Assembly (NCBI RefSeq): GCF_016786355.1
Contig: NZ_JADWYX010000026.1
Span: 6,749-70,748 of the forward strand
Direction of reading: 5' to 3'
Length of the DNA stretch: 64,000 nucleotides
DNA from: Frankia sp. AgB1.9
GTDB taxonomy: Bacteria; Actinomycetota; Actinomycetes; Frankiales; Frankiaceae
Part shown: positions 57,976-64,000 of the stretch, in pieces
Numbering within the stretch: position 1 is the first letter of the stretch
How the letters are laid out: each line of letters starts with the position of its first letter
Notes under the pieces: generated by a model
What the model was told of the DNA's origin: nothing
The model's database searches: none
The model's input: only the letters and a program-made list of their open reading frames with translations
Made by a program: the position numbers and the translations under genes

Positions 57976-58040
57976 CGCAACTAAAGGTTGCTCATGTCGG
58001 CAACGGCGGGTACGTTGATGTGCAACCACTGGTTGCACAT
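57976..58040 (+). promoter_or_regulatory. Two inverted-repeat operators upstream of SDR gene
   Basis: A perfect 10-bp-arm palindrome ATGTGCAACC-ACT-GGTTGCACAT (58018-58040) and a second GCAAC-TAAAG-GTTGC site near 57977-57991. Both share GCAAC/GTTGC half-sites. They flank TACGTT (-10-like), which is about 50 bp before the ATG at 58063. Typical of a TetR- or MarR-type repressor; no regulator gene adjoins directly. Confidence 0.65.
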
Positions 58041-58062
58041 GACGGACGGGGCTCGATAACTC

Positions 58063-58791
58063 ATGACGATGACCATCAAGGGCAAGGCGGTCCTGGTGAC
58101 CGGCGCGAACCGCGGCCTCGGCCAGGCACTGGTCGAGGACGCGCTCCGGCGGGAGGCGGCGCGGGTGTACGCGGCCACCCGTCAGCCCATGACCCACCGC
58201 GACCCGCGCGTCACGCCACTCTTCCTGGACGTGACCGACACGGCGCAGATCCAGGCGGCCGTGAAGGTCGTCGAATCCCTCGACGTCCTCATCAACAACG
58301 CCGGCCTCTCGGTCCTCGACGACCTCGGCGATCCCGCCGCGATCGAGCAGCATCTCGCCGTCAACCTCTTCGGCACCTACGGCGTGACCCAGGCGTTCCT
58401 GCCGCTGCTGACGCGTTCGCGGGGAGCCATCGTCAACGTCCTGTCGCTCGCGGCCCTCGCCACGGTGCCGATCACCCCGGCCTATGCGATCTCCAAGGCG
58501 GCCGCCTTCTCCCTGTCACAGTCGCTGCGCGCGCTGCTGGCCGGGCGGGTGACCGTGCACGCCGCCCTGCCCGGCCCGATCGACACCGACATGATCCGTG
58601 GCTGGGACATCCCGAAGGCCGCGCCGGAGTCCGTCGCGCGCGCCATCCTCGACGGCGTGGAGAACGGTGACGAGGAGATCTTCCCCGATCCCATGTCGGC
58701 GGCCGTGGCCGAGGGCTGGCGCGGCGGCGCGGTCAAGGCGCTCGAACGCCAGAACGCGGCGGCCGTCCAGGCGATGTCCGTCGGAGCCTGA
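58063..58791 (+). CDS. SDR-family oxidoreductase
   Basis: 242 residues: VTGANRGLG (11-19), DVLINNAGLSVLDD, catalytic Tyr/Lys in AYAISKAAAF, LPGPIDTDMIRG. Typical of small short-chain dehydrogenases for 3-oxoacyl or hydroxy substrates. The strong palindromes upstream show it is inducible. Convergent with the E1-nitroreductase gene. Confidence 0.9.
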   Translation: MTMTIKGKAVLVTGANRGLGQALVEDALRREAARVYAATRQPMTHRDPRVTPLFLDVTDTAQIQAAVKVVESLDVLINNAGLSVLDDLGDPAAIEQHLAVNLFGTYGVTQAFLPLLTRSRGAIVNVLSLAALATVPITPAYAISKAAAFSLSQSLRALLAGRVTVHAALPGPIDTDMIRGWDIPKAAPESVARAILDGVENGDEEIFPDPMSAAVAEGWRGGAVKALERQNAAAVQAMSVGA

Positions 58792-58833
58792 TCCAAGGCG
58801 GCCGAGCGGGGTCAGCGTCCGGCCGAGGCCTCC

Positions 58834-61146
58834 TCAGCCGGAGACGATGGTGAGGATGTCGTCAAGGGGGCGGCGCAGTGACCGCGCCGTCGGTGGTCCG
58901 GCCCGGCCGACGCGGAAGAGGAACACCTCGGCCTGGTCGGGGCGCGTGTCGAAGAGCTTGCCGAACCTGCCGCGCAGCTCACGCAGCTCGTTCTGGGTGC
59001 GGTCGGCCAGCCCCGCGCCGTGGCCCCGTTCCAGCCGGGCGAACAGGTAGGGCAGCCCAGTCAGCGGCTGGAACGAGAGGCCGTGGGCACTCGCGGTCAG
59101 CCAGGTGCGTTGGAGGGCCTGGCCGCCGCGCAGATAGCTGTGCCGCCCGGTGCCGGGGACGGTGATGAGCCCGACCGCCGAGGCCGAGCCGACGAGCTGG
59201 CGGCCGCCGTCCTCCAGGCCGCGGCCGCCGGTGAGCCGGCCGATCGCCTCCATGATCCGCCAATGCTGGCTCAGGCGCAGCGCGGCGCGTTCGGCGGCGT
59301 TGTACTCGAGGGTCGCCACGTCGAGGCCGTGCGGCTGGGCGCGGACCTCGTCGGGCGTCCAGCGGAAGGCGTGGCTGATGTCGTGGTGCAGGTTCTGGTC
59401 GAGCAGGGCGACCCGATCTCCGGCACCGATGAGCGCCGCCAGGTCGTCGAGATCCGCCGGCTCCCGCAGCAGCCGCAGCTGGGCGTCCACGCCGGCGCCG
59501 GCGCAGCCGGCCAGCAGCGCGGCGGCGTCGGCGTCGGCCAGCGGCACGCGTGGGTCTCGGCGGCGGTTGGTGACCCGGGCCGTCACCTGGGCCAGCAGCG
59601 GGTCCGTCTCGCCGGGGTGGCCCGGGGTGAGCCGGATGGCGGCGACGAGGCCGGGATCGGACGGGTCCGGCCAGGGCTGGACCAGCGGATCGAGGCCGAG
59701 ATGGCGCGCGGCCAGCCGGACGTTCTCGATCAGCGCCCCGAAGGCCACCCAGGTGCCGCCGAGCTCGAAGTCGAGGATGGGCAGGTCCCGGCTCGGGTCG
59801 TGGCGGCATTCGAGGGTGCTATCCCGGGCCCACCAGCGCAGCGTCCAGGGCTGGTTGTTGTGGCCGGAGGGCGCCGCCGTCCCGAGCGCGGCGATCCAGC
59901 GGATGGCGGCCGGAGCGAGGTTCCGCGCGTCCTCCCGGTCCGGTTGTGGGGGAAGCGGCAACAGCCGGCGGGCCTCCGGCGCCACCTCGAAGGCCGGCGG
60001 CGGATCGACCGGCTCCCGCAGCGCGCCACGGTCGTCGGCGACGAGGTCCGCGGGGTCGACGTAGTAGCGGCCGGACGCGGTGAACTCGCCGAGCAGGATC
60101 CGCCGCGCGGCGTCGGCCACCAGGGCGCCGCCGAGCGCGACGCCGGACGCCAGCTGCGGCCAGCCGCCGATCGTCCGCTCCACCTCGGGAAGCGACACCG
60201 CCATCCTGGTGCTGATCTGGCGCTCGTCGACGATCGCGAGCACGATCGGCACCTTCTCCAGGGCCGTCATGCCACGCAGGCTCGCGGCGCTCACGTCACC
60301 GACCAGGCCGTGCAGCACGGCGCGATCCGGCTCCAGGTCGAACCGTTCGACGTCGAGCAGCCCGCGGTCGCTGGTGTCCATGACGACGGGAATGCGGTGG
60401 GCGCGGGCCCGCTCCCGGGCCAGCAGCTTCACGCCCAGGTCGTCGCATTCCTCGACGACGAGGTCGAGACGCCCGCCCCCGACGAGGTAGTCGTCCACCG
60501 TCTCGGGCTGCACGCCGTCGCGGTGCAGTTCGATCTCCAGCCACGGGTCGATCTCGAACAGCTCACGCGCCGCCAGCACGGTCTTCTCGACCCCGAGGTC
60601 GTGGACCGCGCCGCGCAGCCGGTTCAGGTTCGACAGGCCGAGCTGGTCGAAGTCGGCGAGCCGGAACATCCCGCCGATGCCCTCCAGGGCCATCGTGATC
60701 GCGGCCATGTTCCCGACCGACAGACCGATGACGCCGATCCGCCGGGTCGCCAGGCTCGCCTGCTCCGCCGACGTGATCTTGTAACGGTTGCGGTCCGCGC
60801 GGACCTGGCGGAACTCCTCCCGCGTCAGCAGGTGCACCAGCCGGCCGCTCCAGGGGTAGAACACCCAGGTGCCGTGCAGACGCGGATCCCGGCCGGCGAG
60901 ATGCTCCTCGACGCGCCGGTCCAGCTCGGCGGCCGGCAGCCTGCGCGGGTCACGCACCGCCATCAGCTCGCGCAACTGCTCCGCGATCGTGTCGTGGACG
61001 TGCAGCACCGCTCCGGTGGCGAACAGGCGCTGAAGCTCCGCCGCCTGGCCGTCGTCCGCGAGGTCGAACAGCAGCGGCCGCCAGGAGTCGCCGTCGGCGG
61101 CCCGGTCGGGCGACTGGGCGAGAACGGCCAGGATGTCGTCCTTCAT
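58834..61146 (-). CDS. E1/ThiF-like adenylyltransferase fused to nitroreductase-fold domain (Rv1355c/MoeW-like)
   Basis: 770 residues. N-terminal region of about 130 residues of unclear fold; E1-like domain (about 130-355) with a nucleotide loop IGLSVGN (140-146), DFDQLGLSNLNR (165-176, the E1 Asp and Asn/Arg signature) and candidate Cys234 in EECDDLG; linker; nitroreductase domain (about 408-760) opening APSGHNNQPWTLRW (425-438) and continuing through GLSFQPLTGLPYLFARLERG. E1 domains adenylate a C-terminal carboxylate; nitroreductase domains use FMN. Fusions of this type occur in actinobacteria (M. tuberculosis Rv1355c), but their substrate is not known to me. Overlaps the acyltransferase stop by 4 bp (ATGA), so they form an operon. 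Confidence 0.85.
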   Translation of the reverse strand: MKDDILAVLAQSPDRAADGDSWRPLLFDLADDGQAAELQRLFATGAVLHVHDTIAEQLRELMAVRDPRRLPAAELDRRVEEHLAGRDPRLHGTWVFYPWSGRLVHLLTREEFRQVRADRNRYKITSAEQASLATRRIGVIGLSVGNMAAITMALEGIGGMFRLADFDQLGLSNLNRLRGAVHDLGVEKTVLAARELFEIDPWLEIELHRDGVQPETVDDYLVGGGRLDLVVEECDDLGVKLLARERARAHRIPVVMDTSDRGLLDVERFDLEPDRAVLHGLVGDVSAASLRGMTALEKVPIVLAIVDERQISTRMAVSLPEVERTIGGWPQLASGVALGGALVADAARRILLGEFTASGRYYVDPADLVADDRGALREPVDPPPAFEVAPEARRLLPLPPQPDREDARNLAPAAIRWIAALGTAAPSGHNNQPWTLRWWARDSTLECRHDPSRDLPILDFELGGTWVAFGALIENVRLAARHLGLDPLVQPWPDPSDPGLVAAIRLTPGHPGETDPLLAQVTARVTNRRRDPRVPLADADAAALLAGCAGAGVDAQLRLLREPADLDDLAALIGAGDRVALLDQNLHHDISHAFRWTPDEVRAQPHGLDVATLEYNAAERAALRLSQHWRIMEAIGRLTGGRGLEDGGRQLVGSASAVGLITVPGTGRHSYLRGGQALQRTWLTASAHGLSFQPLTGLPYLFARLERGHGAGLADRTQNELRELRGRFGKLFDTRPDQAEVFLFRVGRAGPPTARSLRRPLDDILTIVSG

Positions 61147-61967
61147 GGCCGCCCTCCGGACCGCACGCCGGTCACCAGGTCGCGCGGACCCTCCGTCGCG
61201 GCGTTCGCGGAGTTCCCAGCCCGGTGCAGGAGATCGCCGATCAGGACGGAGAACGCCACCACGACGGGCTCAAGGTCCGCGCGCACCGACATCGTTTCCG
61301 CGGTGGCGACGCAGAGGGTGTCCAGAAGCTCCGGTGCCGGCCGCCGGCCGAACTCGTCCCGGATCTGCCAGCCCACGTCCGCCACCATCCTGTCCTGGCT
61401 GCGCCCGGTTCCGACCGTGGACCAGAGCAGGCGGTGACCCGTCACCCTGCCGAGGCCGAAGGCCGCCAGGCACATCGCCGTCGCCACACCGGTCCGTCGC
61501 CAGGCGGGTGCCACGACGAGCCGGCCCGGTTCCAGCACATCCGCCGGCGCGTAGCCCCGCTCGGCGAGGAGCCGCTCGGCGAGCGCCGGGTCCCAGTCCA
61601 GCACCCGGCTGTCGGGGAGCAGCCGCACGGGGGCACCCCGCAGACAGGCGGCGATCGCGTCGTCCTCCAGCGTGCGCAGCACGAGGTGATAGCCGAGCTC
61701 GTCGTGCGGATCCGGATCGAGCAACAGTCCCTCGGACCGCCGGAAAGCCGGCCGCAGACCGTTCTCCCAGATAACCGCGCCACGGAAACGCTGGAGCGCC
61801 GGAATCCATTCGCGACCCTCGGCCACAGCCCCGACTGCCGTGCGGACTTCCAGTCGCAGACCGAGCCGAGCGAGCCCGTCCTCGATTCCGTGCTGGGTGA
61901 GGTGTTGGACGACGGCCGCGGTGCGCGGCACGCGGATCGTCTGGCCGGCATCCACCTCCAGAATCAC
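61143..61967 (-). CDS. GNAT-fold acyltransferase-like protein (FeeM/autoinducer-synthase-like guess)
   Basis: 274 residues. Central region RGYAPADVLEPGRLVVAPAWRRTGVATAMCLAAFGLG has the GNAT acetyl-CoA loop pattern (RRTGVATAM), and the N-terminal VVIW/RLEVRTAVGAVAEGREWIPALQRFRG part and acidic LLLDPDPHDELGYHLVL resemble long-chain N-acyl amino acid synthases and autoinducer synthases, which use acyl-ACP. Assignment is by pattern only; a true substrate is unknown. Cotranscribed with the E1-nitroreductase fusion. Its upstream region is notably less GC-rich than the rest of the window. Confidence 0.6.
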   Translation of the reverse strand: MILEVDAGQTIRVPRTAAVVQHLTQHGIEDGLARLGLRLEVRTAVGAVAEGREWIPALQRFRGAVIWENGLRPAFRRSEGLLLDPDPHDELGYHLVLRTLEDDAIAACLRGAPVRLLPDSRVLDWDPALAERLLAERGYAPADVLEPGRLVVAPAWRRTGVATAMCLAAFGLGRVTGHRLLWSTVGTGRSQDRMVADVGWQIRDEFGRRPAPELLDTLCVATAETMSVRADLEPVVVAFSVLIGDLLHRAGNSANAATEGPRDLVTGVRSGGRP

Positions 61968-62452
61968 AGCGATGATCCGGCCGGACGGTGCGGGATGTCG
62001 AGGCCACGGTGGCTGAAAGGCACGTCACTCTCCATGGACGGGTATCAGCGACTGGAGTACTTCGAAACGTCGACTCGCAGCACGCGACAAAATAACCGCT
62101 ACTCGGATACGGACATCGACAGCATCACTACGCGCGGTAAATCGCGGTCGCACGCCGGATTGACGACGGAAGACAATCCCATGAACCACGACGTCGGCCA
62201 GTCTGATATCCAGCCCCAGAGCCGCGTAAATCAGGACAGACAAGGGTGAATTGGCGTCACGGCCACGAATATCAGGGAAATGCGCTGCCGACGTCCGTCG
62301 GGCCCACGCGTCCAGGCCGAGGACCGCGGTCATCCATGATCATCTGACGCCACGCCGCGCAGCAAACGCGCAGGTCAGACCCCGGGGCGGGTACGGCTCC
62401 GGACAGGCGGCCGGCGTCTCGTTTGGGTGGGTTCTCCCCTACGATGCGGTCT
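61968..62452. other. Low-GC divergent region with possible small reading frame
   Basis: 485 bp between the acyltransferase start (-) and the ATPase start (+). Composition is clearly lower in GC than both neighbours, with runs such as AAAATAACCGCTACTCGGAT. One plus-strand frame (61995-62249, 84 codons) is open, with about three quarters G/C at third positions, lower than real genes here; it lacks a good ribosome site. It may be a horizontal insert, a decayed gene or a peptide gene. Confidence 0.45.
61995..62249 (+). CDS. Uncertain small frame (possible peptide, low confidence)
   Basis: Encodes an 84-residue, polar, Ser/Arg/Asp-rich sequence (MSRPRWLKGTSLSMDGYQRL, later TEDNPMNHDVGQSDIQPQSR). 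A second start at 62035 is possible. No family, no clear ribosome site. I list it because it is the only frame in the gap and lies beside an E1-type operon, whose E1 relatives often act on peptides; the link is speculative. Confidence 0.2.
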   Translation: MSRPRWLKGTSLSMDGYQRLEYFETSTRSTRQNNRYSDTDIDSITTRGKSRSHAGLTTEDNPMNHDVGQSDIQPQSRVNQDRQG

Positions 62453-63814
62453 GTGGTGATCACTCCTGGCGCGGAAGGCGGCGCTGACCCGCTCCTCGAC
62501 AGCCTGCGGCGCGCGGTCGCGGCGATGCCAGACGATCTGCCGCTCCGGCTGCACCTCGCCGAGCAGCTGCTGCGCCAGGGCCTGCGGGACGAGTCCGTCG
62601 CCATGTGCGCCGAGGCGCTGCGGCGGGCACCGGACAACGCCCAGGCCCGGGAGCTCATGATCCAGGCCCTCACACCGACCGAGACGCTCAAGCCGACCGC
62701 ACCGGCTCAGCCCTCCCCCGATGCCGGGCACAACGTGCCGGTCCGACCGGTCGACCCGACGCCCGAGCACCCGGTCGCGGGCTCCGCCGAGCCCGAGGCT
62801 CCCGCCGCTGGTCCGCCGACGCGGGGCGCCTTCGACTGGGGCGCCGCGGAACGCGATCTCGGAGACCTCGTGCCGCCGCCCTTCGTCGGCGCCGAGCCAG
62901 CCGAGGGTTCGCCCGCGCAGCCGGGTCTCACCGACGCCTGGGAGGTGCGCGGCGTCGAGGTGACGCTGGCGGACGTCGGCGGGATGGCGCAGGTCAAGAA
63001 GCGGCTGGAGCAGGCGTTCCTCGCGCCGATGCGCAACCCCGAGCTGCGGCGGCTCTACGGCAAGAGCCTGCGGGGCGGGCTGCTGCTGTACGGGCCGCCC
63101 GGCTGCGGGAAGACGTTCGTGGCCAGGGCCGTCGCCGGAGAGCTCGGGGCGAAGTTCCTCTCGGTCGGGCTGGCCGACGTCCTGGACATGTGGGTGGGCT
63201 CCAGCGAGCGCAACATGCACGAGCTCTTCCAGCTGGCCCGGCGGGAAGCCCCGTGCGTGCTCTTCCTCGACGAGGTGGACGCGCTGGGCCAGAAAAGGTC
63301 CCAGACCCGCCAGTCCGCGACCCGCGGCACCGTCACCCAGCTGCTCGCGGAGATGGACGGGGTCGACGGGCTCAACGAGGGCGTCTTCGTCCTCGCCGCG
63401 ACGAACCACCCGTGGGACGTGGACCCGGCGCTGCGGCGCCCGGGCCGGCTGGACCGCACCCTGCTGGTCCTGCCACCGGACCAGCCCGCCCGGGAGGCGA
63501 TCTTCCGGTACCACCTCTCCCAGCGCCCCGTCGCGGGCGTCGACCTGGGCCGGCTGGCGAAGGCCACCGACGGGTACTCGGGCGCCGACATCGCCCACAT
63601 CTGCGAGACCGCGGTGGAGCGGGCGCTGCTGGACAGCGTCAGCACCGGTCAGGCCCGGCTGGTGGGGATGGCCGATCTCCAGGCCGCCGTCGCCGAGGTC
63701 CGTCCCTCGATGGGCCCGTGGTTCGACATCGCCCGCAACGTCGTGCTGTTCGCCGACGACGACGGCACCTACGCCGACCTGCGCGCCTACCTCAAGAAGG
63801 CCAGGCGGCTGTGA
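62453..63814 (+). CDS. AAA+ ATPase with N-terminal TPR-like segment
   Basis: 453 residues from GTG 62453. TPR-like helical repeats (10-70: LHLAEQLLRQGLRDESVAMCAEALRRAP), a Pro/Ala-rich disordered linker, then a classical AAA module: VTLADVGGMAQVKKRLEQAFLAP, Walker A GPPGCGKT (214-221), Walker B CVLFLDEVDA, second region of homology ATNHPWDVDPALRRPGRLDRTLLV, and sensor/C-terminal helices ending GADIAHICETAVERALL. FtsH/Cdc48-like remodelling ATPases share this. TACGAT (62440-62445) ends seven bases before GTG 62453, so translation may be leaderless; an ATG at 62444 is in frame. Coupled to the next TPR gene. Confidence 0.86.
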   Translation: MVITPGAEGGADPLLDSLRRAVAAMPDDLPLRLHLAEQLLRQGLRDESVAMCAEALRRAPDNAQARELMIQALTPTETLKPTAPAQPSPDAGHNVPVRPVDPTPEHPVAGSAEPEAPAAGPPTRGAFDWGAAERDLGDLVPPPFVGAEPAEGSPAQPGLTDAWEVRGVEVTLADVGGMAQVKKRLEQAFLAPMRNPELRRLYGKSLRGGLLLYGPPGCGKTFVARAVAGELGAKFLSVGLADVLDMWVGSSERNMHELFQLARREAPCVLFLDEVDALGQKRSQTRQSATRGTVTQLLAEMDGVDGLNEGVFVLAATNHPWDVDPALRRPGRLDRTLLVLPPDQPAREAIFRYHLSQRPVAGVDLGRLAKATDGYSGADIAHICETAVERALLDSVSTGQARLVGMADLQAAVAEVRPSMGPWFDIARNVVLFADDDGTYADLRAYLKKARRL

Positions 63815-64000
63815 CCCCGGCCCAGCCCTCCGGTACGCAGCCCTCCGGCGAGGCCGCCGGTCTCGATCGGGCCACCGCCGTCGAGGCGATCGCCCACCTG
63901 CTCGACGTGGGCCGGTATGACGACGCCCGCGGCCGCGCCGCGGCGCTGCTGGGCCAGTACCCGGACGACGGCCACGTGCTGTGCCTGCTCGCCCGCGCCC
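63811..64000 (+). CDS. TPR protein, partial (runs off window)
   Basis: Starts at GTG 63811, overlapping the ATPase stop in GTGA. The visible 63 residues end AIAHLLDVGRYDDARGRAAALLGQYPDDGHVLCLLARA, a tetratricopeptide-like repeat similar to the ATPase N-terminal segment. The pair is probably a chaperone/scaffold system; the 3' part lies outside the window. Confidence 0.7.
   Translation, partial: MTPAQPSGTQPSGEAAGLDRATAVEAIAHLLDVGRYDDARGRAAALLGQYPDDGHVLCLLARA

Noticed and set aside
62025-62333. 102-codon minus-strand frame
   Set aside because: It crosses a low-GC non-coding gap and has no family, no ribosome site and weak third-position bias.
1-64000. tRNA, rRNA or intact transposase genes
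   Set aside because: I found no tRNA-like cloverleaf, rRNA segment or transposase motif; only the palindromic elements suggest mobility.

Overview
The window is chromosomal DNA of a very GC-rich actinomycete. Codon third positions are almost all G or C, GTG starts are common, and several gene families typical of actinobacteria are present: F420/flavin luciferase-like oxidoreductases, a mycothiol-type DinB-fold protein, and an Rv1355c/MoeW-like protein. The overall repertoire resembles Frankia and its relatives, but that placement is inference. I see no rRNA, tRNA, CRISPR array, prophage or intact insertion sequence.

Region 1 (1-18,200) is a catabolic block for CoA-activated lipids or terpenoid/steroid-like acids. 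It has three Leu-type ABC substrate-binding lipoproteins, two acyl-CoA dehydrogenases, a DUF35 zinc-ribbon/OB protein coupled to a cysteine-less thiolase-fold partner (Ltp2-like), a second true thiolase, two crotonases, an SDR, a VOC protein and a TetR regulator. Six copies of a 14-bp inverted repeat (ATAGCA-N2-TACTAT), each overlapping a -10-like TACTAT, lie upstream of these genes and suggest one regulon. A small island (11,480-14,390) interrupts it with hypothetical genes, a PurN-like formyltransferase and an intergenic repeat array.

Region 2 (18,200-30,160) continues with SDRs, a crotonase, luciferase-like oxidoreductases, an SMP-30 protein, a substrate-binding protein without a signal peptide, a type-B carboxylesterase and an AtuA-type pair with a divergent LysR gene. 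Region 3 (31,190-43,840) holds a fluoride-channel locus (crcB-DUF190-crcB), a luciferase-like/SnoaL-like operon, an S1P-lyase-like PLP enzyme, an ssuABCD-type sulfonate operon with a divergent TauD-like dioxygenase, an acyl-CoA ligase and a nitronate-monooxygenase-like protein. Region 4 (44,050-48,030) has a DeoR regulator with a divergent DUF4406 gene, an AraC remnant, hypothetical genes and a TetR/membrane-protein pair with a doubled operator.

Region 5 (48,300-58,800) is a second CoA-ester catabolic block: crotonases, a tandem-fused acyl-CoA dehydrogenase, a KshA-like Rieske oxygenase, an F420-type oxidoreductase, SDRs and a TetR gene. Region 6 (58,800-64,000) has an operon of an E1/ThiF-nitroreductase fusion with a GNAT-like acyltransferase, facing an AAA+ ATPase coupled to a TPR protein that runs off the window.

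The main non-gene signals are the six-site operator family and a family of 73-75-bp near-palindromic intergenic elements with GATCGCC ends. The latter has five full copies and two half copies, mostly between convergent genes, and one copy sits exactly at the break of the AraC remnant.
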